43,984 bases of DNA from Aquipuribacter hungaricus (GCF_037860755.1 NZ_JBBEOI010000009.1:1-43984); one strand, 5' to 3'. Shown: positions 6,949 to 18,072, counted from the stretch's first letter. The notes: generated by a model from the sequence alone, not told the origin. Program-made: numbers and translations.

Positions 6949-7692
6949 GTGCCCACGGTCCTGCTGCTGCGTCATGGTCGGAGCACCGCCAACACCGCCG
7001 GGGTGCTCGCGGGGCGCGCCCCCGGGGTCCTGCTCGACGACGTCGGCCGAGCGCAGGTCGAGGCCGTCGCCCGGCGCCTGGCCGCGGTCCCGCTGGCCGC
7101 GGTGGTGTCGAGCCCGGTCCAGCGCTGCCTCGACACCGCCGAGGCCGTCCGCGCCGTCGACGGGCCCCGCGGCCGGCTCGCGCGCCGGCCCGGGCTCGTC
7201 GTCGACGAGCGGCTCAGCGAGTGCGACTACGGCAGCTGGACCGGCCGGCCCATCAAGGAGCTGGTCAAGGAGAAGGAGTGGGCGGTCGTCCAGCAGCACC
7301 CCTCCGCCGCCCAGTTCCCCGGCGGGGAGGCGCTGCGCGAGGTGCAGGCCCGCGCGGTCGAGGCCCTGCGCGAGCACGACGCCCGGCTCCGGCGCGAGGT
7401 CGGCGACGACGCGGTGTGGCTGGCCTGCACCCACGGCGACGTCATCAAGGCCCTGGTCGCCGACGCCGTCGGCTCGCACCTGGACACCTTCCAGCGCATC
7501 GTCGCCGACCCGGCCTCGGTGACCGCGATCAGGTACACCGCCACGCGCCCGTTCCTGCTCCGCCTCAACGACACCGGCGGGGACCTGGCCGGCTTCGCGC
7601 CGGCGAAGAGGCGCGGGCGTTCGCGCACGGCTGACAGCTCCGACGCCGTCGTGGGCGGGGGAGCGGGAGCCGCCCCCGACGGTCGCGGCTAG
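6949..7692 (+). CDS. histidine phosphatase (phosphoglycerate-mutase-like, MSMEG_4193 type)
   Basis: A 247-residue cytoplasmic member of the histidine phosphatase superfamily. The phosphorylated His is in V-L-L-L-R-H-G-R-S-T (His9). A second core Arg lies in S-S-P-V-Q-R-C, the Glu in E-R-L-S-E-C-D-Y-G-S-W, and the second catalytic His in A-C-T-H-G-D-V-I. Together with the two next genes and mshC it forms a cluster I know to be conserved in many actinobacteria; the substrate is not known to me. The last 30 or so residues are low-complexity Gly/Ala/Arg and may be disordered. The GTG start is chosen because of the TACGCT box 6 nt upstream; an ATG-less extension to 6859 overlaps uppP. Confidence 0.9.
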   Translation: MPTVLLLRHGRSTANTAGVLAGRAPGVLLDDVGRAQVEAVARRLAAVPLAAVVSSPVQRCLDTAEAVRAVDGPRGRLARRPGLVVDERLSECDYGSWTGRPIKELVKEKEWAVVQQHPSAAQFPGGEALREVQARAVEALREHDARLRREVGDDAVWLACTHGDVIKALVADAVGSHLDTFQRIVADPASVTAIRYTATRPFLLRLNDTGGDLAGFAPAKRRGRSRTADSSDAVVGGGAGAAPDGRG

Positions 7693-7695
7693 GGT
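7690..7695 (+). promoter_or_regulatory. -10 box TAGGGT overlapping the phosphatase stop codon
   Basis: The TAG stop of the phosphatase gene is also the first three bases of TAGGGT, which is followed by 6 nt and the GTG at 7702. DUF3090 can thus be transcribed on its own as well as by read-through. Confidence 0.6.
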
Positions 7696-7701
7696 GCTGG
7701 G

Positions 7702-8259
7702 GTGCCCGTCTACGACTACGACCCACCCCGACGGTTCGTCGTCGGCACGGTCGGCGAACCCGGTCAGCGGACGTTCTTCCTGCAGGCCAGCGACCGCGGC
7801 AGGGTGACCTCCGTCGCGGTGGAGAAGGCCCAGGTCCAGGTGCTCGCGCAGCGGATCGAGGAGCTGCTCGACCTGGTCGTCAGCCGCTCCGGCGGGACCG
7901 CGCCCGTCCCCGCGCTGGCGCCCGAGGGCAGCGTCGACACCGCCCCGCTGAGCACGCCGATCGAGGAGGACTTCCGGGTCGGCGTCATGAGCCTGGCCTG
8001 GGACTCCGACCGTGACCGGGTGGTCGTCGAGGCGCTCGAGGCCACCGAGACCGAGGGCGTCAGCGACCCTGCGGAGGCCGTCGAGGCCGACCCGTCGCTC
8101 GGCATGCTCCGCGTCAGCCTCGACGGGGCCTCCGCGCGCGCCTTCGTCGTCCGCGCCCAGGCCGTCGTCCAGGCCGGCCGGCCGCCGTGCCCGTTCTGCG
8201 GCGACCCGCTCGACCCGTCCGGGCACGTGTGCCCGCGCGCCAACGGGTACAGGCGCTGA
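7702..8259 (+). CDS. DUF3090 family protein with C-terminal zinc-ribbon-like motif
   Basis: A 185-residue protein beginning P-V-Y-D-Y-D-P-P-R-R-F-V-V-G-T-V-G-E-P-G, the hallmark of DUF3090, followed by R-T-F-F-L-Q-A. The C-terminus reads C-P-F-C-G, then about ten residues, then G-H-V-C-P-R-A-N-G: a Cys/Cys/His/Cys set that could hold zinc. No catalytic motif is evident. In actinobacteria this family sits next to the SCO1664-type protein and mshC, as here, so a shared pathway is likely but unproven. Confidence 0.9.
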   Translation: MPVYDYDPPRRFVVGTVGEPGQRTFFLQASDRGRVTSVAVEKAQVQVLAQRIEELLDLVVSRSGGTAPVPALAPEGSVDTAPLSTPIEEDFRVGVMSLAWDSDRDRVVVEALEATETEGVSDPAEAVEADPSLGMLRVSLDGASARAFVVRAQAVVQAGRPPCPFCGDPLDPSGHVCPRANGYRR

Positions 8260-8315
8260 CAGCAGCACGACGGCCGGGACGACGGGCCGCACGACCGAGC
8301 AGGGGCGGGGGAGCC

Positions 8316-9173
8316 ATGAGCAGCCAGGCCGTGGGTCCGTCGCCAGACCCCGAGGTGCCGGACCTGCCCGTGCCGTCCGACCCGGCGCAGCTGGCGGAGC
8401 TCCTCGTGCGGGGCGAGCTGTCCGTGCTCGGGCGTCTGGTGCAGGCCTCCAACGCCACGCTGCTCGTCCGCCTGGAGCTGGACGGGCACGCCGCCCGGGC
8501 CGTCTACAAGCCCGTGCGCGGGGAACGGCCGCTGTGGGACTTCCCGCACGGCACGCTGGCCGACCGCGAGGTCGCCGCCCGCGTCGTCTGCGAGGCGCTC
8601 GGCTGGCAGACCGTCCCGCTCACGGTCGCCCGACCCACCGGCCCGTTCGGCGAGGGCAGCGTCCAGCTGTGGGTCGACGAGGCCGAGGACGGGCCGCTCG
8701 TCGACGTGGTGGAGCCCGCCGACCTGGCCGAGGGCTGGCTCGTCGTGCTCCAGGCCGAGGGCGAGCGGGGCGAGCCGGTGCTGCTGGTGCACCGCGACGA
8801 GCCCGAGCTGCGCCGCATGGCCCTGCTCGACGCGGTCTGCAACAACGCCGACCGCAAGGGCGGGCACGTGCTGCGCGGGACGGACGGCTCGGTCCGCGGC
8901 GTCGACCACGGCCTGACCTTCAACGCCGACGACAAGCTCCGGACGGTGCTCTGGGGCTGGGCCGGCGAGCCGCTCACGCTCGAGGAGCGGGACGCGCTCG
9001 GCGCGCTCGACGAGGAGCTGGCACCGGACGGGCCGCTGGCCGCGCGCCTGGACCCGCTGCTCCGCACCGACGAGGTGGCCCGCACCCGCGAGCGCGTGCT
9101 CGAGCTGCTCGAGGAGGGCGAGATGCCCGACCCGTCCGGGCGCTGGCCGGCCATCCCCTGGCCCGCCCTCTGA
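8316..9173 (+). CDS. SCO1664-family protein, PI3/4-kinase-like fold
   Basis: A 285-residue protein that I recognise as the SCO1664 family. Kinase-like marks are visible: A-V-Y-K-P-V-R-G-E-R-P-L-W-D (a nucleotide-binding Lys), then C-N-N-A-D-R-K-G-G-H-V-L (resembling the catalytic loop Asp/Asn of PI3/4-kinase-like and HipA-like enzymes), then G-V-D-H-G-L-T-F-N (metal-binding D-x-G equivalent). It may phosphorylate a small molecule or protein; the target is unknown. The ATG at 8316 has a strong GGGGGAG site just upstream, unlike its leaderless neighbours. It is followed by mshC with a 52-bp gap that contains an own -10 box. Confidence 0.88.
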   Translation: MSSQAVGPSPDPEVPDLPVPSDPAQLAELLVRGELSVLGRLVQASNATLLVRLELDGHAARAVYKPVRGERPLWDFPHGTLADREVAARVVCEALGWQTVPLTVARPTGPFGEGSVQLWVDEAEDGPLVDVVEPADLAEGWLVVLQAEGERGEPVLLVHRDEPELRRMALLDAVCNNADRKGGHVLRGTDGSVRGVDHGLTFNADDKLRTVLWGWAGEPLTLEERDALGALDEELAPDGPLAARLDPLLRTDEVARTRERVLELLEEGEMPDPSGRWPAIPWPAL

Positions 9174-9212
9174 GGCAGGCACCGGGTGCCCGGGGGCGTC
9201 CCGCGGCCCCCG

Positions 9213-9218
9213 TAGGCT
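9213..9218 (+). promoter_or_regulatory. -10 box TAGGCT for mshC
   Basis: TAGGCT is followed by 7 nt and the GTG of mshC at 9226; no Shine-Dalgarno sequence lies between. Confidence 0.6.
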
Positions 9219-9225
9219 GCCCGGC

Positions 9226-10482
9226 GTGAAGTCGTGGCCGGAGCCGTCCCTGCCGTCCCTGCCCGGCCGGGGCGGTCCCGTGCGCCTGCACGACACGGTC
9301 GCGGGGGAGGTCGTCGACGTCCCCGTCGACGGTCCCGCCGGTCTGTACGTCTGCGGGATCACGCCGTACGACGCCGCGCACCTGGGCCACGCGAGCACCT
9401 ACGTCGCCTTCGACCTGCTCCACCGGGCGTGGCTCGACGCCGGCCACGAGGTCCGGTACGTGCAGAACGTCACCGACGTCGACGACCCGCTGCTCGAGCG
9501 CGCGACCGCGACCGGGGTGCGCTGGCAGGACCTCGCCGAGCAGCAGACCGACGTGTTCCGCGACGACATGGGCGCGCTCGCCGTCATCCCGCCTCACGCC
9601 TTCGTCGGCGTCACCGAGGTCGTGCCCCAGGTCGGCGAGCTCGTCCTCCGGCTGGAGGCGGCGGGTGCGGCCTACCGGCTCGACGCGGACTCCGGCGACG
9701 GCGCCACCACCTCAGACGTCTACTTCGACGTGGCCTCGGTCGACGACCTGGGCGGGGTGTCCGGCCTGGACCGCGCCACCATGCTCCACCTCGCCGCCGA
9801 GCGCGGCGGCGACCCCGACCGCCCCGGCAAGCGCGACGCCCTGGACCCGCTGCTGTGGCGCGGCCGCCGTGCGGGCGAACCGTCGTGGCCGGTCGACGGG
9901 CTGCCCGACGGCCGTCCGGGCTGGCACGTGGAGTGCGTGGCCATCGCCCTGGAGGAGCTCGGGCACGGCTTCGCCGTCCAGGGCGGCGGCTCCGACCTGG
10001 TGTTCCCGCACCACGAGATGGGCGCCGCCCACAGCCACGCGCTCGGCCTCCGCCCCTACGCGCGGACGTACGTCCACACCGGCATGGTCGCCCTCGACGG
10101 GGTGAAGATGAGCAAGTCGCTCGGCAACCTCGAGTTCGTCCACCGCCTCGTCGCACGTGGCGTCCCGGCGTCGGTCGTCCGGCTCGCGCTGCTGTCCCAC
10201 CACTACCGCAGCGACTGGTCCTGGTCCGAGGACGAGGTCGCCGCCGCCGCCGCACGGGCCGAGCGCTACCGGTCCGCGGTGTCCCGCGAGGGCGGCGTCG
10301 AGGCAGGCTCGACGCTGGACGCGGTGCGCGCCGCCCTGGCCGAGGACCTCGACGCCCCCGCCGCGCTGGCCGCGATCGACGCATGGTGCGCACGGCAGGA
10401 GGCCGCCGAGGAGCCGCTCGAGGCGGGTGCGCCCGGTCTGGTGTCGCGGACGCTGGACGCGCTGCTGGGGGTGCGGCTGTAG
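9226..10482 (+). CDS. mshC: L-cysteine:GlcN-Ins ligase MshC (mycothiol synthesis)
   Basis: A 418-residue cytoplasmic ligase that joins cysteine to GlcN-myo-inositol using ATP, the third enzymatic step of mycothiol synthesis. It is related to cysteinyl-tRNA synthetase: Y-V-C-G-I-T-P-Y-D (Cys43, zinc ligand), H-L-G-H (the HIGH motif, 52-55), N-V-T-D-V-D-D, W-H-V-E-C, H-H-E-M-G and K-M-S-K-S near residue 295 are all in place. The opening M-K-S-W-P-x-P and the T rather than S in the first motif separate MshC from CysS. Length fits MshC (about 410-420). It ends a cluster with the phosphatase, DUF3090 and SCO1664-type genes and faces a repeat-filled convergent spacer. Confidence 0.96.
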   Translation: MKSWPEPSLPSLPGRGGPVRLHDTVAGEVVDVPVDGPAGLYVCGITPYDAAHLGHASTYVAFDLLHRAWLDAGHEVRYVQNVTDVDDPLLERATATGVRWQDLAEQQTDVFRDDMGALAVIPPHAFVGVTEVVPQVGELVLRLEAAGAAYRLDADSGDGATTSDVYFDVASVDDLGGVSGLDRATMLHLAAERGGDPDRPGKRDALDPLLWRGRRAGEPSWPVDGLPDGRPGWHVECVAIALEELGHGFAVQGGGSDLVFPHHEMGAAHSHALGLRPYARTYVHTGMVALDGVKMSKSLGNLEFVHRLVARGVPASVVRLALLSHHYRSDWSWSEDEVAAAAARAERYRSAVSREGGVEAGSTLDAVRAALAEDLDAPAALAAIDAWCARQEAAEEPLEAGAPGLVSRTLDALLGVRL

Positions 10483-10544
10483 GTCGGGGGCGGCTGGGGA
10501 CCTCGCGCTGGTCCGGGTTGATCTCGGGGCCCGTCGGCTTCCCG

Positions 10545-10576
10545 TGAGTCCCGACCGGCACACAAGTCGGGACTCA
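10545..10576. terminator. mshC: perfect 11-bp inverted repeat after mshC
   Basis: TGAGTCCCGAC and GTCGGGACTCA are perfect inverted arms around a 10-nt loop, 62 nt after the mshC stop. There is no T-tract, which is common for actinobacterial terminators, so a terminator is likely but a protein-binding site or mRNA-protecting stem is possible. Confidence 0.6.
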
Positions 10577-10700
10577 GGGTGTCTTCCGGCCGGCGAGGGC
10601 GGACTGTTGTGCTCGGCGGGTTGGCGGGGCGCCGCGGCTCGACCGGGTTCGAGGGAGAGCGCTGGGGATCGGCGCACGCCGCCGGAGCTGTACCAGTGGC

Positions 10701-10979
10701 TCTGAGTGAGTCGTTGTGGTGGTGTTCTGGCCGGTCCGGGCGTCCCTGCGGCTCTGAGTGAGTCGTTGTGGTGGTGTTCTGGCCGGTCCGGGCGTCCCTG
10801 CGGCTCTGAGTGAGTCGTTGTGGTGGTGTTCTGGCCGGTCCGGGCGTCCCTGCGGCTCTGAGTGAGTCGTTGTGGTGGTGTTCTGGCCGGTCCGGGCGTC
10901 CCTGCGGCTCTGAGTGAGTCGTTGTGGTGGTGTTCTGGCCGGTCCGGGCGTCCCTGCGGCTCTCAGTGAGTCGTTGTGG
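10701..10979 (+). repeat. 52-bp perfect tandem repeat, five copies plus a partial sixth
   Basis: Copies start at 10701, 10753, 10805, 10857 and 10909 and are identical; a sixth starting at 10961 matches for 19 bp with one mismatch. The unit begins TCTGAGTGAGTCGTTGTGG, has a G/T-rich first half on the plus strand and a CCGGTCCGG near-palindrome in the second half. Units abut directly with no spacer sequence, so this is a tandem (VNTR-like) array and not CRISPR. Confidence 0.97.
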
Positions 10980-11012
10980 CCGCCGCTCCCCGGATCCGGC
11001 AACCCGCTCGTG

Positions 11013-11149
11013 ACCCGGCCGACGATCTCGGGCTCGCTCGCACGTCCAGGCCCGCTGGGCGCGAACCGGGCCGACGATCTCGGGCTCGCTCGCAGGTCCA
11101 GGCCCGTCGGGTGCGAGCGGCGCCGACGATCTCGGGCTCGCTCGCACGT
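11013..11149 (+). repeat. second array with 52-bp period, two copies plus partial third
   Basis: Units begin at 11013, 11065 and 11117. The conserved core is GCCGACGATCTCGGGCTCGC followed by TCGCA, found at 11018, 11070 and 11122. The first two units differ by about five bases; the third matches for about 33 bp. The sequence is unrelated to the preceding array although the period is the same. Confidence 0.92.
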
Positions 11150-11165
11150 ACCCGCGCCCGACCCC

Positions 11166-12005
11166 TCAGCGGTCGCGGCGGCGCAGGTACTTCTCGAACT
11201 CCCGGGCGATGGCCTCGCCGCTGGCCTCGGGCAGGTCGGCGGTGTCGCGGGCCTGCTCCAGCTGCTGGACGTACTCCGCGATCTCCTCGTCCTCGCCGGC
11301 GAGCTCGTCGACGCCGCGCTGCCAGGCGTCGGCCTCCTCGCGCAGCTCGCCGACGGGGCTGACGAGACCGGTGACGTCCTCGAGGCGGCCGAGCAGGGCC
11401 AGGGTCGACTTGGGGTTGGGCGGCTGGGCGACGTAGTGCGGCACCGCGGCCCACAGCGACACGCCCGGGACGCCGGCGGCCGTGGCCTCGTGCTGGAGCA
11501 CGCCGACGATGCCGGTCGGGCCCTCGTACGTCGACACCTCCAGGCCCCACGCCTCGGCGCGGGCGGGGTCCTGGGTGGTGACGCTCACGGGGATCGGGCG
11601 GGTGTGCGGGACGTCGGTGAGCAGCGCGGCGAGGGTGACGACGCGGGCGACCGAGTGCTCGCGGGCCACCTGGAGCAGCTCCGCGCAGAAGCCGCGCCAC
11701 CGCATCGACGGCTCGGTCCCGTCGACGAGCAGGACGACGCGACCGCCGACCTCGGCGCGCAGCACGCGCGTCCCCGGCCACACCAGCTCGCGCGCGCCGC
11801 CGTCGCCGACGACGGCCTCGGGGCGGTTGACCTGGAAGTCGTAGTACGGCTCGGGATCCATCTCGTGGACGACCTCGGCACCCCAGGCCTCGACCAGGTG
11901 GGCCACCGCGTCGCTCGCGGAGTCCGCCGCGTCGTTCCAGCCCCGGAAGGCCGCGACCAGCAGTGCCGAGCCCTCCGGACCGCCGGGTCCCGTGCCGTCC
12001 GTCAT
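11166..12005 (-). CDS. PAC2 (proteasome assembly chaperone 2-like) family protein
   Basis: A 279-residue soluble protein of the bacterial PAC2 family: L-L-V-A-A-F-R-G-W-N-D-A-A-D-S-A-S near the N-terminus, Y-Y-D-F-Q-V-N-R-P, and Y-E-G-P-T-G-I-V-G-V-L are its usual blocks. The last about 70 residues are helical and charged. The name comes from a eukaryotic proteasome chaperone; a proteasome role in bacteria is not established. In Streptomyces the gene beside mshC encodes, as far as I recall, ParJ, a modulator of ParA, so a chromosome-segregation role is one possibility (inference). The ATG has a strong GGAGGAG site 4 nt upstream. It is divergent from metH with 58 bp between starts. Confidence 0.9.
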   Translation of the reverse strand: MTDGTGPGGPEGSALLVAAFRGWNDAADSASDAVAHLVEAWGAEVVHEMDPEPYYDFQVNRPEAVVGDGGARELVWPGTRVLRAEVGGRVVLLVDGTEPSMRWRGFCAELLQVAREHSVARVVTLAALLTDVPHTRPIPVSVTTQDPARAEAWGLEVSTYEGPTGIVGVLQHEATAAGVPGVSLWAAVPHYVAQPPNPKSTLALLGRLEDVTGLVSPVGELREEADAWQRGVDELAGEDEEIAEYVQQLEQARDTADLPEASGEAIAREFEKYLRRRDR

Positions 12006-12049
12006 GCGTCTCCTCCACCCGTCCTGACCGGTCGCTCAGCGTACGCACC

Positions 12050-12055
12050 TAGACT
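12050..12055 (+). promoter_or_regulatory. metH: -10 box TAGACT for metH
   Basis: TAGACT lies 8 nt before the metH ATG. The 58-bp spacer to the divergent PAC2 gene leaves no room for a cobalamin riboswitch. Confidence 0.55.
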
Positions 12056-12063
12056 CGCCCGAC

Positions 12064-15555
<3,492 letters not shown>

Positions 15556-15568
15556 GGACCCCACCCGC

Positions 15569-16270
15569 ATGAGCCCCGCACGCCCGCCCGTCAGCCCGCC
15601 GGCCGCCGTCCTCTGGGACATGGACGGCACCCTCGTGGACACCGAGCCGTACTGGATCGCCGCGGAGACCGACCTCGTCGCCGAGCACGGCGGCACCTGG
15701 ACCCACGAGGACGGGCTCGCCCTGGTCGGCAACCCCCTGCTGGTCAGCGGCGAGATCCTCGTGCGGCGCAGCGGCATCGACCTCACCCCCCAGCAGGTGG
15801 TCGACGCCCTGCTCGAGCGCATGGTCGTGCGCGTCCGCGGGGACGCCCCGTTCCGCCCCGGCGCGCGCGAGCTGCTCATGGCCTGCGTGGACGCCGGCAT
15901 CCCCACCGCCCTGGTGACGATGTCGTGGACGTCGCTGTCCGACGCGTTCCTGGAGTCGCTGCCGCCGGGCACGTTCGGCACCGTCGTCACCGGCGACCAG
16001 GTCGAGCACGGCAAGCCGCACCCCGAGCCCTACCTCACCGCGGCCGCCCGGCTCGGGGTGGACCCTGCCCGCTGCGTCGCCATCGAGGACTCCCTGCCCG
16101 GCGTCGCCTCCGCCGAGGCCGCCGGCTGCCGCGTGCTCGCGATGCCCCTGCACGTCACCGTCCCGCCCAAGGCCGGCCGCAGCCGGCTCGCGGGGTTCGA
16201 GGGCCTCGACGTCGCGATGCTGGGCCGGCTCGCGGCCGGCTCGGTCGTCGACCTGCTGCCCGCGCGCTAG
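15569..16270 (+). CDS. HAD-superfamily hydrolase (phosphatase/phosphoglucomutase-like)
   Basis: A 233-residue haloacid-dehalogenase-type phosphatase. Motif I is L-W-D-M-D-G-T-L-V-D-T-E (Asp17 nucleophile, Asp19 acid/base), motif II T-M-S, motif III the Lys in E-H-G-K-P-H-P-E-P-Y, motif IV I-E-D-S-L-P-G-V. The helical cap after motif I puts it in subfamily IA, as in beta-phosphoglucomutase and phosphoglycolate phosphatase. The substrate cannot be told. It lies 13 bp behind metH. Its TAG stop sits in a CTAG shared with the TAG stop of the convergent GGDEF gene, a 4-bp tail-to-tail overlap with no space for a terminator. Confidence 0.9.
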   Translation: MSPARPPVSPPAAVLWDMDGTLVDTEPYWIAAETDLVAEHGGTWTHEDGLALVGNPLLVSGEILVRRSGIDLTPQQVVDALLERMVVRVRGDAPFRPGARELLMACVDAGIPTALVTMSWTSLSDAFLESLPPGTFGTVVTGDQVEHGKPHPEPYLTAAARLGVDPARCVAIEDSLPGVASAEAAGCRVLAMPLHVTVPPKAGRSRLAGFEGLDVAMLGRLAAGSVVDLLPAR

Positions 16271-18072
16271 CGGGCGGCCCGGACCACCGTCCACGGCTCC
16301 GGCGGGCCGAGCGCCCAGCCCTGGCCCAGCCGGACCCCGAGGTCGGTGACCGCGCCCCGGTCCGCCTCGGTCTGCACCCCGCACGCCACGAACCGCAGGC
16401 CCAGGTCCGCCGCGACGACCGACAGGCCGTGGGCCACGGCGCGGCTCGCCTGGCGGTGCAGGCTCCGGGTCACCGACCGGTCGAGCTTGACCTCGTCCAG
16501 CGGCAGCGAGACGAGCAGCGCCAGCGGCAGCCGGCCCCGGCCCACGTCGTCCAGCGCGGTGCGGACGCCGTGCCCGCGCAGCGCGCCCAGCACCCGGTGC
16601 GCCCGGTCCGGCTCGACCATGACGGCCTGCTCGCTCACCTCGACGGTCAGCGACGCGGGCGGCAGCCCTGCCTGCGCGCACGCGGCCAGCACCACGTCGA
16701 CCAGGCCCGGGTCGCGCAGGTCGGGCAGCCCTATGTTGACCGACACCCGGCAGCCCGCCGCGGCGGCGGCCGTGGCCGCGGACAGCAGCACGGCGCGGGT
16801 GACCGCGCGGGCGACCGGGGCGTGCGCGGTGAGGTCGAGGAAGCTGTCGGGGGAGCGGAGCCGGCCGTCGGGGGCGAACCAGCGCAGCAGCGCCTCGCCG
16901 TCCTCGACGGGGCGGCGCCCACCGGGTCCGCCCGCCCCGTCCGGCCGGTCCGACCCGTCGCGCGCGGAGGACCCCTCCGGCGCGGAGGGCCCGTCAGCAC
17001 CGTCGTCGAGGCTCATCACCGGCTGCCGGAAGAGCTGGAGCTCGTCCAGCTGCAGCGCCGCCCCGAGCTGGCCCTCGACCTCGGTCCGCTCCTCGGCGCG
17101 GGCGCGCAGGTCGCCGGCGAACACCTCGGTGCGGGACCGCCCGCGCTGCTTGGCGCGGTACATCGCCTGGTCCGCCGCCGCGAGCAGGTCGTCGGCCTGC
17201 GAGGTGCCCGGGTCCGCAGCGCCCGCCACGGCCTTGGCCGGCGTCCCGGCGTCGGTGGCGGCGATGCCGATGCTCGCGCTCACCGTCACCGGCATGCCGT
17301 CCAGGTCGACGGGGGCGCGTGCCGCCGTGGCCAGTCGCCGGGCCAGGCGGCGCGCCGTGGCCGGGCCGGTCCGGGGGAGCACCGCGACGAACTCGTCCCC
17401 GCCCATCCGCGCCAGGTGGTCGCCCGGGCGCAGCACCGCCCGCAGCCGCCCGGCCGTCGCCCGCAGCAGCTCGTCGCCGGCGCGGTGGCCGAGGGAGTCG
17501 TTGACCGCCTTGAAGCCGTCGAGGTCGAGGAACAGCACCGACACCTGGCTGCCGTCGCCGGACGCGCGCTGCAGCTCCCGGCGCAGCTCGGCCACGAGCA
17601 GCGCCCGGTCGACGAGGCCGATGAGCGGGTCGTGCGTGGCCTCGTGCAGCAGCGCCGCCTCGTCGAGCTTGCGCGCGGTGATGTCGCTGTGGACCACCAC
17701 CGCGCCCGGCGGCCTGCCGTCCGGGGTCGGGGCGCCCCGCAGCGGGACCACGCTCACCTGGAACCAGCGCTCCTGGGTCGGGGACGAGCACTCGTAGTCC
17801 ATGATGAAGCCCGCGGCCTCGCCCGAGAGCACCCTGCGGACGCCGGCGGCGACCTCCAGGGACTCCTCGCGCATCTCGCCAGTGGTGGCTTCGCACACCT
17901 CCAGGTAGCTGCTGCCGGGCCCGCAGCGCTCCTCGGCGCCGCCGTTGTCGGCGCAGAACCGCGTCCAGGCGTCGTTGACCACCAGCAGGCGGCCGTCCGG
18001 GCCGAGCACGGCGGTGTGCGCCGGCAGCGACGCGAGCACGTCGGCCAGGATGTCCGGGCCTGCTCGCTCCAT
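16267..18072 (-). CDS. PAS-GGDEF-EAL protein: diguanylate cyclase with degenerate EAL domain
   Basis: A 601-residue cytoplasmic c-di-GMP protein. A PAS domain (about 1-135) has H-T-A-V-L-G-P-D-G-R-L-L-V-V-N-D-A-W and ends D-I-T-A-R-K. The cyclase domain (about 145-300) has L-F-L-D-L-D-G-F-K and an intact G-G-D-E-F near 224. The EAL domain (about 335-595) keeps E-A-L-L-R-W near 392, E-V-S-E-Q, D-D-V-G and K-L-D-R-S, but the usual A-E-G-V-E-T reads A-C-G-V-Q-T near 560, losing an essential metal/base Glu, and the D-D-F-G-T-G-Y-S-S loop is altered. It should therefore make c-di-GMP and may only bind it with the EAL part. It is divergent from the peptide transporter operon. Confidence 0.93.
   Translation of the reverse strand: MERAGPDILADVLASLPAHTAVLGPDGRLLVVNDAWTRFCADNGGAEERCGPGSSYLEVCEATTGEMREESLEVAAGVRRVLSGEAAGFIMDYECSSPTQERWFQVSVVPLRGAPTPDGRPPGAVVVHSDITARKLDEAALLHEATHDPLIGLVDRALLVAELRRELQRASGDGSQVSVLFLDLDGFKAVNDSLGHRAGDELLRATAGRLRAVLRPGDHLARMGGDEFVAVLPRTGPATARRLARRLATAARAPVDLDGMPVTVSASIGIAATDAGTPAKAVAGAADPGTSQADDLLAAADQAMYRAKQRGRSRTEVFAGDLRARAEERTEVEGQLGAALQLDELQLFRQPVMSLDDGADGPSAPEGSSARDGSDRPDGAGGPGGRRPVEDGEALLRWFAPDGRLRSPDSFLDLTAHAPVARAVTRAVLLSAATAAAAAGCRVSVNIGLPDLRDPGLVDVVLAACAQAGLPPASLTVEVSEQAVMVEPDRAHRVLGALRGHGVRTALDDVGRGRLPLALLVSLPLDEVKLDRSVTRSLHRQASRAVAHGLSVVAADLGLRFVACGVQTEADRGAVTDLGVRLGQGWALGPPEPWTVVRAAR

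Larger units (their letters stand above)
10483..11165. other. convergent intergenic spacer filled with tandem repeats
   Basis: No convincing gene lies between the 3' ends of mshC and the PAC2 gene. Frames that are open here change with every repeat unit because 52 is not a multiple of three, and their predicted proteins are low-complexity. The spacer contains one perfect hairpin and two different arrays, listed separately. The stretch 10577-10697 shows no further structure I can name. Confidence 0.8.

Noticed and set aside
10701-10979. Possible CRISPR array
   Set aside because: Units abut with no unique spacers, the unit is too long for a typical repeat alone, and no cas genes are present; the RecB/Cas4-like gene is 20 kb away and stands alone.
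10266-11147. Minus-strand frame with repeated His/Asn/Pro/Arg peptides over the 52-bp array
   Set aside because: Its repeat peptides change frame each unit because 52 is not a multiple of three; the real structure is the DNA repeat.
12006-12063. Cobalamin riboswitch before metH
   Set aside because: Only 58 bp separate the divergent genes and a leaderless-type -10 box sits 8 nt before the ATG.
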